NCBI GenBank assembly: GCA_910579105.1 | Contig: CAJTRT010000008.1 | Span: forward strand, 5,623 to 69,622 | From: an uncultured Muribaculaceae bacterium | GTDB lineage: Bacteria; Bacteroidota; Bacteroidia; Bacteroidales; Muribaculaceae | DNA: 64,000 nt | Reading direction: 5' to 3' | Shown here: one piece after another, positions 27,701 to 35,672 of the stretch | Layout of the letters: each line of letters begins with the position of its first letter | Position numbering within the stretch: the stretch's first letter is position 1 | Translations under genes and position numbers: made by a program | The notes under the pieces: model-generated | Database searches by the model: none | Seen by the model: the letters and a program-made list of their open reading frames with translations, nothing else | What the model was told of the DNA's origin: nothing

Positions 27701-27818
27701 CACAAAGTACAAGGGACTTGACCCCGAACTCCTCCCGGGCGAATACGGCGCGCGAATCGACAACGGTGCCTACCCGCGTCCCCGCACGTTCACCCTCGGC
27801 CTCAACCTCCAGTTCTAA
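24780..27818 (+). CDS. SusC-like TonB-dependent outer-membrane transporter (fructan)
   Basis: A 1012-residue outer-membrane porin that imports glycans using TonB energy. The start at 24780 gives the signal peptide 'MKRQILSAILLFFMAVAAQA'; upstream in-frame codons lie before the promoter. Then come a carboxypeptidase-like domain ('VHGTVVSAADKEPLIGASV...IDGNF', about 20-100), the TonB box/plug start 'LDEVVVVGYQTVRKADLTGAV', plug with 'IRVRGMSTANSSNDPLYIIDG', and a 22-strand barrel ending in 'RPRTFTLGLNLQF'. Together with SusD downstream (18 bases) it forms the import complex. Fructan specificity follows from GH32 genes on both sides. Confidence 0.95.
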   Translation: MKRQILSAILLFFMAVAAQAQELTVHGTVVSAADKEPLIGASVVSDATKKGVSTDIDGNFILTVPSGSKVTVSYVGFEPKTLPAAPQMTFELDENNALLDEVVVVGYQTVRKADLTGAVAVMDMKEPLSENSGNIMNSMAGKLPGVLVVPDAAPGGTGSIRVRGMSTANSSNDPLYIIDGVPTDNINMINPADIESMQVLKDAASASIYGSRAANGVVIITTKQGKGDKLTVSVNYAISAQTIAKRYEMLNAEEWGRAYWAASKRSNIPPSHVLYGNGPVPVLQKYVGGDTNFPTTDTDWQDEVYRTAWTNNVTATVANNSEKGSVLFSANYINQNGNIRETFYERYSARVNSHYNIGKYFTVGENLAIARWSNRGVDVAGDRGIPFTAMSQHPALPVRGLNGEWARPIALIASDLANPVQLIENAKDNVNTSWRILGNAYLEVKPIDGLSIKTNIGIEHSQYFNVGLGRATNPGDINSVSSGYGQGDTWTWTNTANYVKTFGKDHHLTALIGTEAIGYTFRDLTGSRQGYAFEDSDFMQVGAGTGERDSGGGKTQWAVFSLFGKIDYNYADRYLASFTIRRDENSRFTKKNRAGVFPAFSLAWRPTQEAFFPENNVLSDLKIRYSWGQNGNANIPPLYPAYSTYVMNTGNGAYDIAGTGSSTTSGITLSASGNPNLKWETTVQNNIGVDFLFFNGALNLTADYYIKNTRDMLTIPPALDVAGENAAIWLNTGEMKNHGWEIQIGYNSPRYGDFSWNGNINISQYKNELVKLNNRQKFIGGDQRLIPGQPMGVYYGYVCDGIFQNREQVANHATQTGAAPGRLIYRDLDGNGVIDDNDRCIIGDPNPDLSLGLNLGFKYRDFALDMFFSGDFGFDIQNHMKRQLYSMSYSNLATNRAADILNAWSETNTGSDIPALSLTDDNNEARFSTYYVENGSYMKMKYLKLSYSLPKKIIGKIGATKLDVFGQVENVFTITKYKGLDPELLPGEYGARIDNGAYPRPRTFTLGLNLQF

Positions 27819-27836
27819 CCACTCACCGAAATCAAA

Positions 27837-29513
27837 ATGAAAAACTTCAACAGATACATAAAGAGCGCCGCCGCGATCCTCTGCGCCCTCTCGATGGGAG
27901 TGGCCGGGACCTCCTGCGACGACCTGCTCGACACCAAGCCCCAGGGGGCTTTCACCTCGGAACAGATAGGCGACGAAGAGGCCGTGGAGCTGATGACAGC
28001 CGCCTACGCCACACTGATGTGCCACTTCTTCGGCAATAACGAATCCTTCGCCGGCCCGATCAACAACTGGGTGTTCGACGTGCGTTCCGACGATGCCTAC
28101 AAAGGTGGCGACGGCGTGACGATGGAAGGCTACATGCACCAGCTCGAAGTGGGCAACGTGCAGAGCGACAACGCGGTGTGCGACTTCAAGTGGCGCAACA
28201 ACTACTTCTCGGTCAGCCGCTGCAACACCGCCATCCGCGCCATCAAGGCCGCCGGGAGCCTCTCGGCCGAGACCCGCGACTCCTACATCGCCGAGATGAA
28301 GACGCTCCGCGCCTACTACTATTTCGACATGCTGCGCATCTTCGAGAAGTTCCCCTATTTCGACGAGAACGTGGCCGACCCCAGCTCCTGCCGCGCCGAC
28401 CAGTACTCCCGCGACCAGATCGCCGAATTCATCAAGACCGACCTCAAGAACGCCTACGACATCCTCCCCGACGCACAGGAAGAGGTGGGCCGCTTCAACC
28501 GCTTCGTGGCTGCCGCGATTCTCGCGAAAGTGGCCCTGTTCACCCACGACTATCCACTGGCTGAAACCTACGCTGGCTACGTCATCGGCAGCGGCAAGTA
28601 CCAGCTGTACCCCAACTTCCTCGACATGTCGAAGCCGGAGTTCAACAACCAGTACGAGGCAGTGCTGGCCGTGCAGTTCTCCTCGGCCAACAACGGGGCG
28701 CAGTACAACTACAACAACTGCCTGAACTGCACATGGAGCGAGGGCAACCTCTACGGCAACGGCGATGACTTCTATCTCGGCTCGCAGAACCTGGTGAACG
28801 CCTTCCGCACCGACGCGCAGGGTCTCCCCTACCTCGACGGCACATTCAACGACGAGGACGTTGACGGCCCGGAATACGCCGGTAACGTGGACCCGCGCCT
28901 CGACTTCACATTCGGCCGCATCGGCATGCCCTGGCGCTCGCACAACTACAACGAGAAGTGGTGCCGCAACTACGACCTCTACGGCCAGTACTCCGGCAAA
29001 AAGCCCTACCCGGCCCCCGAGAACCCCGCCGTGAAGCCCGGCATCGTGCCCTGGGGTGCCAGCTCGCTCAACATGCACCTGATCCGCTACGCCGACGTTA
29101 TGCTGATGAAGGCAGAAGCCCTGATCGAGCAGAACAAGGAACTCGAAGAGGCCCGCACCCTCATCAACGACATCCGCGCCCGCGCCGAGCGCTCGGTCGA
29201 TCCCTCCTATACCCCGGTCGACTGTAACCCGATGATCGCCAACTACGCCGTGGGCCAGTATCCCGCCACGGGCTGGAACCAGGACTACGCCCGCCGCGCC
29301 GTGCGCATGGAACGCCGCATAGAGCTGGCCATGGAGGGACACCGCTGGTTCGACCTCGTGCGCTGGGGGACAGCCGTCGAGACAGTCAACGCCTACTACG
29401 CCTCGGAGGTGAAAATCCGCCCGTACTACACCGGCGCCAACCTGTCGGAGGACGAAATCTATTTCCCGATACCCATCGGCCAGGTTGACAACGCCGGTGA
29501 CCTCTACAAGTGA
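27837..29513 (+). CDS. SusD/RagB-family glycan-binding lipoprotein
   Basis: A 558-residue surface lipoprotein (Cys about 27 in 'GTSCDDLLDT') that sits as a lid on SusC and captures the oligosaccharide. Typical family pieces are present: 'LLDTKPQGAFTSEQI', TPR-like helices ('RDSYIAEMKTLRAYYYFDML'), and the C-terminal 'ARRAVRMERRIELAMEGHRW FDLVRWG' region with the RxxELAxEGxRWFDLxRW signature. It is directly downstream of SusC on the same transcript. Fructan binding is inferred from context. Confidence 0.95.
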   Translation: MKNFNRYIKSAAAILCALSMGVAGTSCDDLLDTKPQGAFTSEQIGDEEAVELMTAAYATLMCHFFGNNESFAGPINNWVFDVRSDDAYKGGDGVTMEGYMHQLEVGNVQSDNAVCDFKWRNNYFSVSRCNTAIRAIKAAGSLSAETRDSYIAEMKTLRAYYYFDMLRIFEKFPYFDENVADPSSCRADQYSRDQIAEFIKTDLKNAYDILPDAQEEVGRFNRFVAAAILAKVALFTHDYPLAETYAGYVIGSGKYQLYPNFLDMSKPEFNNQYEAVLAVQFSSANNGAQYNYNNCLNCTWSEGNLYGNGDDFYLGSQNLVNAFRTDAQGLPYLDGTFNDEDVDGPEYAGNVDPRLDFTFGRIGMPWRSHNYNEKWCRNYDLYGQYSGKKPYPAPENPAVKPGIVPWGASSLNMHLIRYADVMLMKAEALIEQNKELEEARTLINDIRARAERSVDPSYTPVDCNPMIANYAVGQYPATGWNQDYARRAVRMERRIELAMEGHRWFDLVRWGTAVETVNAYYASEVKIRPYYTGANLSEDEIYFPIPIGQVDNAGDLYK

Positions 29514-29538
29514 ACAACCTTAAACCGCATACTTAAAG

Positions 29539-31008
29539 ATGAAAAATATAGCTAAAAAATGGTTCGGCCTCGCGGCGCTCGCCTTAGGCTTCGCCATGAC
29601 CGGCTGCTCCGACTTCGAGCCTACCGGACTGCCAGAAGAGGTTCCGTCGCTGGCGAAAGTCAGCAACCTGACGGCCACGGTCTCCGGCCACGACATCGAC
29701 CTGACCTGGACGCTTCCAAACGCCTCCGGCATCGAGGGGCTGGTACTCACACACAACGCCGCGGCGGCGTCGGCCATCGAGCTTCCCGCCGACGCGACAT
29801 CCTACACCATCGTAGGGCAACCATTCGAAGAAGAACACCTCTACACCGTGAAGGTGAAATATGACGGCGGATATGTATCCGAAGGTGTCTCCGTTACGGC
29901 CGTCCTCCCGCATGAGGACCTGGCCGACGTCACCGACCTCACGGCTTCCGTCTCCGGCCGCACCGTCACCCTGGCCTGGACGCTCCCCGCGGCCGACGGC
30001 ATCACCGGCGTGACGGTGGTACGCGGCGACAACGGCGAGGAAACCCGCCTGGCCGCCGACGCGACCGGCTGTGTGCTCGAGAAGCAGCCCGTCGACACCA
30101 AGGTAACCTATACCGTGAAGGTTGTCTACGACACCCACTACGCGTCGGAAGGCACTTCTGTCGAGGCCACCATCCCCTACATCCAGACCAAGATGGCCTT
30201 CCTGCTGCTGGCCTCCTCCCCCGCCGACCTGCCCGACGACGACGAACGCGCCGCCGCGGCATGGTTCGCAGCCCAGGAAAACGCCGAGCTTATACAGGCT
30301 TCGCAGCTCGCGGCCCTCGACGCCGACATCTATCCCGTACTCTGGATCATGGTCGACCGCGTGGGCACACCCGTCGGATGGAAGAACCTTCCCTCGGCCA
30401 TAACCTCCGACGACGCGATCGACGCCCTCAAACGCTACTCGGCAAACGGCGGCTCGCTCTACCTCTCAAACATGGCCACGCAGCTCACCGTGCCCCTGGG
30501 ATTCGTGCCCGACAATATGGCGCCGACCGTCTACGGCAACGGCGACGGCGGCAGCGGCGACGACGTCTGGACGATCAACGCGTACCTCGGATGGGACTTC
30601 CGCGACGGCTCAGACCAGGGCTTCTACGACCGCACCTCCCACGCGATTTTCAAAGACCTGGAATTTGCCGACCCCAACAACTACGGCTACCAGAGCCTGC
30701 CTCTGATCGGCCCGGGCCAGCGCGAGGATCACAACTGCCTCTGGGATTGCAACATCTACGGCAAGGGGAACTCCGCCGACGTGATACGCAACTTCGAGGT
30801 CACAACCAACTCGCTCGTGCTCGCCACCTGGGGACACGTCCGCGACCACTGTGTGGCCGGACTGGTAGAGTTCTACTCCAACGCCGACCACGGCAAGTGC
30901 GTGGCCAACGGCTTCGCCGCCTACGAATGGAACCAGAACTCGGGCGCCAACCCCTACCAGCACAACATCGAGCAGCTGACATCCAACATCCTCAACTACT
31001 TGAAATAA
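29539..31008 (+). CDS. Surface glycan-binding lipoprotein, two FN3-like modules plus DUF4960
   Basis: A 489-residue lipoprotein (Cys about 23 in 'MTGCSDFEP') in the position after SusD where surface glycan-binding proteins are found. Two FN3-like repeats (about 38-125 and 128-215: 'VSNLTATVSGHDIDLTWTLP', 'VTDLTASVSGRTVTLAWTLP') act as a stalk. The C-terminal 270 residues are of the type I know as DUF4960, a domain linked to fructan loci, with 'DVWTINAYLGWDF', 'REDHNCLWDCNIYG' and 'LATWGHVRDHCVAGLVEF'. The same motifs recur in the next protein. Likely role: holding levan or inulin at the surface for the import complex. Confidence 0.8.
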   Translation: MKNIAKKWFGLAALALGFAMTGCSDFEPTGLPEEVPSLAKVSNLTATVSGHDIDLTWTLPNASGIEGLVLTHNAAAASAIELPADATSYTIVGQPFEEEHLYTVKVKYDGGYVSEGVSVTAVLPHEDLADVTDLTASVSGRTVTLAWTLPAADGITGVTVVRGDNGEETRLAADATGCVLEKQPVDTKVTYTVKVVYDTHYASEGTSVEATIPYIQTKMAFLLLASSPADLPDDDERAAAAWFAAQENAELIQASQLAALDADIYPVLWIMVDRVGTPVGWKNLPSAITSDDAIDALKRYSANGGSLYLSNMATQLTVPLGFVPDNMAPTVYGNGDGGSGDDVWTINAYLGWDFRDGSDQGFYDRTSHAIFKDLEFADPNNYGYQSLPLIGPGQREDHNCLWDCNIYGKGNSADVIRNFEVTTNSLVLATWGHVRDHCVAGLVEFYSNADHGKCVANGFAAYEWNQNSGANPYQHNIEQLTSNILNYLK

Positions 31009-31030
31009 GGAAATCCACACACCATACCCA

Positions 31031-31069
31031 AGCCGGGCGGCGACCGCGTCTGCCTGCCGCCGCCCGGCT
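31031..31069. terminator. Intergenic hairpin inside the fructan operon
   Basis: Twelve-base GC stem (31031-31042 with 31058-31069) without a following T run. It lies between the two DUF4960 genes and is better read as a transcript-stabilising or attenuating hairpin than a full terminator. Confidence 0.5.
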
Positions 31070-31135
31070 CTCACAACCAACATCAATAGCGGACTATCTT
31101 TTTTTGACAACCAGTCAGACAAAAAACATTTACTT

Positions 31136-32248
31136 ATGAACAAATTAATACTCTCCTCGATCGCCGCCCTCGCGATGGCCTCCCCAGCAGCCGTATCGGC
31201 CAATCCGCGCACAGCCATCCTCATCGGCTATCCCGACGCCGCCAGCATCGACAACTTCCAGGAAGCAGCCGCCGTGCAGCTCTTCAAGGAACTGAACTCC
31301 GACGGCACCGTGATCGCGGCCGGCGAGACATCGAAAATCACAGCCGACAACCTCGACTGCGTCTGGATCCACATCGACCGCGTAGGGGCCGGCAAAGGAA
31401 ACCTCCCCGCCGAGTTCTCAAACGAGGCCACCATCACTGCCCTGAAACAATTCGTCACCGACGGCGGCTGCCTCTACCTCTCGAAGCAGGCAACACAGCT
31501 CCTCACCAAAATCGGACGCGTCGACCCCAAGTTCGAGGTAAACATCTATGGCGACGGAGAAGGCGGCAAGGGCACAGACGTGTGGACCGTCAACGCCCAG
31601 ATCGGCTATTGGTTCGTGCAGGAGCAGGATTCTGAAACCAAGGAACACTACGATCCCGAACAGTTCTACGACCACCGCGACCACCCCATCTACAAGGATC
31701 TGGCCACTAACGGCGACTTCGCCTGCGAGACATTCGGCCTGCTCGGTACCGCCGACGGCACCGAGATGCACCGCGAGGACCACAACTGCATGTGGGACTT
31801 CAACGCATACCAGTACACCTCCGAAGGCAAGAACACCGTCGAGAAGTTCCAGAACGAAAACAACGCCGTAGTGCTCGGCGCGTGGGGCCACGTCATTGAC
31901 CACGCCTGCGCCGGAATCATCGAATTCCTCCCCCGCGAACTCTCCCGTGCCGAAGGCGTGGCCGAGCCTGGACGCATTATCGCCAACGGCCTCGCAGCCT
32001 ATGAGCTTTCGCCCCGCAGCGGCAAGAACGGCAGTGCCGAAAACATCAAGAAGCTGACCGCCAACACCATCAACTACCTCGCGGCGCAGGCTGCCACCAC
32101 CGCCGTTGAGGAAGTGGCCGGCGAAAACGCCGACGCGCCACGCGAATACTTCAACCTGCAAGGTCTCCAAGTCAATGCCGAAGCCCTCACCCCCGGCATC
32201 TACGTCGTGCGCCAGGGCGCCAAGACCTCGAAAGTCGTTATTAGATAA
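31136..32248 (+). CDS. Free-standing DUF4960 protein with sorting-like C-terminal tail
   Basis: A 370-residue exported protein with a cleavable signal peptide ('MNKLILSSIAALAMASPAAVSA') and no lipobox. Its body is the same domain as the C-terminal half of the preceding lipoprotein: 'CVWIHIDRVGAGKGNLP', 'DVWTVNAQIGYWF', 'HREDHNCMWDFNAY', 'LGAWGHVIDHACAGIIEF' align one for one. It ends in a tail 'FNLQGLQV...TPGIYVVRQGAKTSKVVIR' shared with other secreted proteins here. Only two bases separate its stop from the next gene. It may be a second fructan-binding protein with a different surface attachment, or an enzyme; the conserved His/Asp/Cys in 'REDHNC' would be worth testing. Confidence 0.75.
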   Translation: MNKLILSSIAALAMASPAAVSANPRTAILIGYPDAASIDNFQEAAAVQLFKELNSDGTVIAAGETSKITADNLDCVWIHIDRVGAGKGNLPAEFSNEATITALKQFVTDGGCLYLSKQATQLLTKIGRVDPKFEVNIYGDGEGGKGTDVWTVNAQIGYWFVQEQDSETKEHYDPEQFYDHRDHPIYKDLATNGDFACETFGLLGTADGTEMHREDHNCMWDFNAYQYTSEGKNTVEKFQNENNAVVLGAWGHVIDHACAGIIEFLPRELSRAEGVAEPGRIIANGLAAYELSPRSGKNGSAENIKKLTANTINYLAAQAATTAVEEVAGENADAPREYFNLQGLQVNAEALTPGIYVVRQGAKTSKVVIR

Positions 32249-32250
32249 GC

Positions 32251-34614
32251 ATGAAAAAAATCAGCAAACTCATCGCCGCGGCCTCGCTGGCGGCAGTCGC
32301 ACAGACTGCCGCGGCGGGGCTCGTGGCCCATTTCCCCATGGACGTGCGCTCGGGGCAGATCGTCGAGAGTGTCAGCGGCGAACGCTTCGCCGTGCAGGGC
32401 CACTTCTCCCCCGAAAACGTCCCGGGAGCCGTCGGTCAGGCGCTCCGCTTCGACGGCTACACCAGCCATATAGAAGCCTCGCTGGGAAGCATACTCCCCG
32501 AAGGGTGCAAGCGGATGACGGTCGCGATGTGGGTGGCCACCCCGAGCTACCCCATAATACAGATAGACACCGACACCAGCGAGAAGACCCCCATCGCGAC
32601 CTGTATAAACGAGGCCGACAAGACCGGCTTCGGATTCTACATCGGCTTCAACGGCAAATACTCGTTCCGCACCTATGTCGGAGGATGGCCGCTGAACATC
32701 GACGTTGACACCCCGCTGCCCACATACCGGTGGAACTGCCTGACGGCGGTCATCGACTGCGAGGCCCGCTCTGCCAAGCTCTACAACAACGGGGTGGAGG
32801 TCGGTTCGGGCCGCGCCAACGGCACCCTGGCCATGACCCGCTCCAATTTCTATATGGGCCAGGGCACGGAGTCGCGTATGAGCGGCCCCTTCGAGCTTAT
32901 GTCGTTCAACGGGCTGATCGACGACATCTCCGTATGGGACGAAGCCATAGACCCCGCGACCATACAGAGCTGGAAGCCGGAGAACGCCCCCGACCTCGAC
33001 ATTCCAGCCTCGCGCTTCGCGGGGCAGCTCCTGCGTCCCCGGTTCCACGGGATGCCCGCCGCCGGATGGACCAACGAGTGCCACGGGATGGTATATTCCG
33101 CCGGACGCTACCACCTCTTCTTCCAGAAGAACGCCGACGGCCCTTATATGGCGCGCCTCCACTGGGGTCATATTTCCAGCGAGAACCTCTACGACTGGCG
33201 CGAGGAGAAAATAGCCCTCGCCCCCGGCGACCCCTACGACATAAAGGGGTGCTGGAGCGGGTGCGTGTTCACCGACGACGTGATAACCGGCGGCCGGCCC
33301 AACATTCTCTATACCGCCGTGGACTACGGCAAGGCCTCGATCGCCCAGGCCGCGCCGGCCTCGGCGGCACTCAACGACTGGACGAAATCAGACAAGAACC
33401 CGATTATCTCCGGCCGGCCCGGCGGACTTTCCGATGATTTCCGCGACCCTTACTTCTTCCGCTCCGGCGACAATGCCTATATCATCGTCGGCTCGTCGAA
33501 AAACGGAATCGGGACCACCACGCTCCACCGCTACTCACCCGCAAGCGGGTCGTGGAGCAACAGCGGCGACCTGTTCTTCACCGGCTCCAACGCGGCGTCA
33601 GACGGTGTGTTCTGGGAGATGCCGAACATCACCGAGATGCCCGATGGCCGCTGGCTCTTCACCGCCACCCCTCTGGGAACCTCGCAAGGTGTGCGCACTC
33701 TCTACTGGACAGGCTCGATAGCCGCCGACGGCACTTTCCTGCCCGCGTCGGCGACCCCGAAACTGGTAGAGATGACCTCGCGCGACGGCTTCGGCCTCCT
33801 CTCACCCACGATTTACCGCCACGACGGCAAGACAATCGCCCTTGGAATCGTGCCCGACAAGCTGTCGTCAAACTCCAACTGGGACCTTGGCTGGGCACAT
33901 TGCTACTCACTGCCCCGCGAATGGTCGCTGGCTGCCGACGGCTCACTGACGCAGAAGCCCTACGAAGGCCTCACCGGCCTGCGCGGCCAGGTCGCTTTCG
34001 CCCGCAATGGGTTCGACCTTGCCGGCGCCGTCGACCTGTCGCCAGTGAAGGGGCGCGAGGTGGAAATCCTCGGCTCTTTCAAAATAGGGATGAACCCGTT
34101 CGGATTCAAGATTTTCAAAAATTCCACCGCCGAAGCTGCCATCACCTACAACCCCACCGCGGGCGAGCTGGTGGCCGATTTCAGCGCCCTACACCGCCTG
34201 GTCAACGACGGCGGAGCCTACGACGGCATCTACCGCTGCCCGCTCCCGACGCGTCCGGCACTCGGAAGCACGCTGAAGCTCAACGTGTTCATCGACCACT
34301 CGATCGTTGACATCTTCATCAACGACACCTGGGCGACATCGATACGAGTGTTCCCGACCGACGCCGATGCCAATGGGATAGAAGCGTTCTCCGACGGAAC
34401 TACGCAGGTCTACGACCTCAACGCCTGGGTGCTCACTCCCGCTGGCGCGGCTGGAATCACCGGCGTCACCGCCGACCATCCCGAGATTTCGCTGACCGAC
34501 GTGTACAACCTGCAAGGCTCGCTGGTAAAAGCCGGCGTTCCTGCCGACCGCGCGACCGACGGCCTACCGGCCGGCATCTACGTGGCCTCGGGCCGCAAGT
34601 TCGTTGTCAGATAA
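32251..34614 (+). CDS. GH32 protein with N-terminal lectin-like domain and altered nucleophile motif
   Basis: A 787-residue secreted protein. After a signal peptide come a LamG/concanavalin-like domain (about 25-240: 'LVAHFPMDVRSG', 'FNGLIDDISVWDEAI'), a GH32 propeller (about 255-560), a C-terminal beta-sandwich ('NVFIDHSIVDIFIND') and the sorting-like tail ('YNLQGSLV...PAGIYVASGRKFVVR'). In the propeller the standard W(M)NDPNG reads 'GWTNECHG', so the nucleophile Asp is Glu276 (codon at 33076) and the following Pro-Asn is Cys-His. The 'FRDP' motif (D399) and the acid/base Glu (E456 in 'VFWEMPN') remain. It may be an endo-acting or otherwise specialised fructanase, or a binding protein. It ends the plus arm of the locus. 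Confidence 0.82.
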   Translation: MKKISKLIAAASLAAVAQTAAAGLVAHFPMDVRSGQIVESVSGERFAVQGHFSPENVPGAVGQALRFDGYTSHIEASLGSILPEGCKRMTVAMWVATPSYPIIQIDTDTSEKTPIATCINEADKTGFGFYIGFNGKYSFRTYVGGWPLNIDVDTPLPTYRWNCLTAVIDCEARSAKLYNNGVEVGSGRANGTLAMTRSNFYMGQGTESRMSGPFELMSFNGLIDDISVWDEAIDPATIQSWKPENAPDLDIPASRFAGQLLRPRFHGMPAAGWTNECHGMVYSAGRYHLFFQKNADGPYMARLHWGHISSENLYDWREEKIALAPGDPYDIKGCWSGCVFTDDVITGGRPNILYTAVDYGKASIAQAAPASAALNDWTKSDKNPIISGRPGGLSDDFRDPYFFRSGDNAYIIVGSSKNGIGTTTLHRYSPASGSWSNSGDLFFTGSNAASDGVFWEMPNITEMPDGRWLFTATPLGTSQGVRTLYWTGSIAADGTFLPASATPKLVEMTSRDGFGLLSPTIYRHDGKTIALGIVPDKLSSNSNWDLGWAHCYSLPREWSLAADGSLTQKPYEGLTGLRGQVAFARNGFDLAGAVDLSPVKGREVEILGSFKIGMNPFGFKIFKNSTAEAAITYNPTAGELVADFSALHRLVNDGGAYDGIYRCPLPTRPALGSTLKLNVFIDHSIVDIFINDTWATSIRVFPTDADANGIEAFSDGTTQVYDLNAWVLTPAGAAGITGVTADHPEISLTDVYNLQGSLVKAGVPADRATDGLPAGIYVASGRKFVVR

Positions 34615-34686
34615 ACACAAATCTCCCGCACAACACGCTTCGCGAGAAGCCGGCAAATAATTTTATTAGGTAAGGAAGATTGCGAA

Positions 34687-34711
34687 GGGTGGGCGCCAAT
34701 GGCGCCCACCC
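34687..34711 (+). terminator. Terminator of the fructan plus arm
   Basis: Eleven-base perfect stem (GGGTGGGCGCC, 34687-34697, with 34701-34711) and AAT loop, followed by a weak T-rich stretch. It also separates the operon from the convergent HepT gene. Confidence 0.7.
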
Positions 34712-34741
34712 TCACTATGTTTTAAAATATAATAACCTATA

Positions 34742-35083
34742 TCAGGGCTCACTCAACAGCGCTTCGACTTCCTGTTTAAGCAACGGCATGTGGTTGACCA
34801 CAATACCCCAAAGTATATCAGGCTTCAATGAATCGTAAGCGTGAATCACGAAATTCCGCGTGTCAACCACCTTCCTGGCAGCGGTAATCGGTATATCCGG
34901 GTTAATCTTCAATACCTGGTTCATCGCTTCACCCATAATTTCCATATTACGTTCCACACCTCTCCTGAACAAGGTGTCGTTGCAGAATGTGGAATACTCC
35001 TTTGGGCGGTCTTCTAGAAAAGATTCTATTTCTAAAATCGAAGACAGAATATCTGACAGATATTTTCCGAGTTTTCTATCCAT
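34742..35083 (-). CDS. hepT: HepT-like HEPN toxin
   Basis: A 113-residue, all-helical HEPN (DUF86) protein. The RNase motif of the family is visible as 'RNFVIHAYD' (R-x4-H-x-Y). The start at 35083 ('MDRKLGKYLSDIL') gives the usual length and an 8-base overlap with the antitoxin gene; a longer in-frame start at 35146 lies deep inside that gene and is unlikely. HEPN toxins cut or bind RNA and are silenced when the partner MntA adds AMP groups to the Tyr of this motif. The codons here are AT-rich compared with both neighbouring loci, which suggests acquisition. Confidence 0.88.
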   Translation of the reverse strand: MDRKLGKYLSDILSSILEIESFLEDRPKEYSTFCNDTLFRRGVERNMEIMGEAMNQVLKINPDIPITAARKVVDTRNFVIHAYDSLKPDILWGIVVNHMPLLKQEVEALLSEP

Positions 35084-35402
35084 AAATGAGGCATTTAGTT
35101 TCGTCAAGCTCTTCCTTGAAATACCTGTTTTTGACGCAGGACTCATCTACAAGATCCACATCTCGCCCAAACAACATACTTAGAGCGTGATGAAAATCAA
35201 AATAATTGTCAGCATAAGTGTCATAGTTGACTTCCGAATTGAAGTCCACAAGCACATCTACATCACTCTGTTCATTAAACCGAGGAGTAAGGATTGAACC
35301 GAACACATATAGCTTGCGCACCTTGTGCTTCCTACACAAGGCATACAATTTCTGCAAATTATCGTTAATCAACCGCATATCTGTCTCCAATGTTCCAATC
35401 AC
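35076..35402 (-). CDS. mntA: MntA-like nucleotidyltransferase antitoxin
   Basis: A 108-residue minimal nucleotidyltransferase. The signature GS-x10-DxD is clear in 'FGSILTPRFNEQSDVDVLVDF', with the third acidic residue in 'RDVDLVDE'. In characterised HepT/MntA pairs this enzyme AMPylates the toxin. It is transcribed first and its end overlaps the toxin start by 8 bases. An in-frame ATG at 35378 would shorten it by eight residues. Confidence 0.88.
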   Translation of the reverse strand: MIGTLETDMRLINDNLQKLYALCRKHKVRKLYVFGSILTPRFNEQSDVDVLVDFNSEVNYDTYADNYFDFHHALSMLFGRDVDLVDESCVKNRYFKEELDETKCLIYG

Positions 35403-35544
35403 AAAGTTAATGATTTAAATCGTATAAATGTTCAATCACTCAGGAAAAATCCAAAACAGGCAAATTTCACCTGCCGAATTAACCTGCGGACAAAGCCGAA
35501 ATGGGATTTTCGGCGAAAGGTGAGGCGGAAACGGGAAAAATGCG

Positions 35545-35599
35545 TAATTTCGCGGGCAAACAATAAGTACTTTATATCCCCGAGTACTTTATATCTCCG
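35545..35599 (+). promoter_or_regulatory. gmd upstream region: -7-like box and 17-bp tandem repeat
   Basis: TAATTTCGC (35545-35553) is a -7-like box. Just after it, a 17-base unit AGTACTTTATATCCCCG occurs twice in tandem (35566-35582, 35583-35599) with a single C/T difference. The repeat would lie in the 5' leader of the gmd transcript or act as an operator. The rest of 35403-35672 holds only a small hairpin at 35495-35514. Confidence 0.45.
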
Positions 35600-35672
35600 G
35601 AAGCGGCAGAGACTGTCGCGGCGGGAGGCTGTATTTCCGTCAAACACAAATTTCTAATATAAAAAAGTTGTT

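Noticed and set aside
26460..29342. A 960-codon open frame on the minus strand opposite SusC and SusD
   Set aside because: It mirrors the GC-rich codons of two certain genes on the other strand, has no domain, signal or start context, and would span both genes and the gap between them.
31085..31115. A TATCTTTTTTTG stretch as a promoter for the free DUF4960 gene
   Set aside because: The T run breaks the TAnnTTTG spacing; the gene is more simply part of the SusC transcript.
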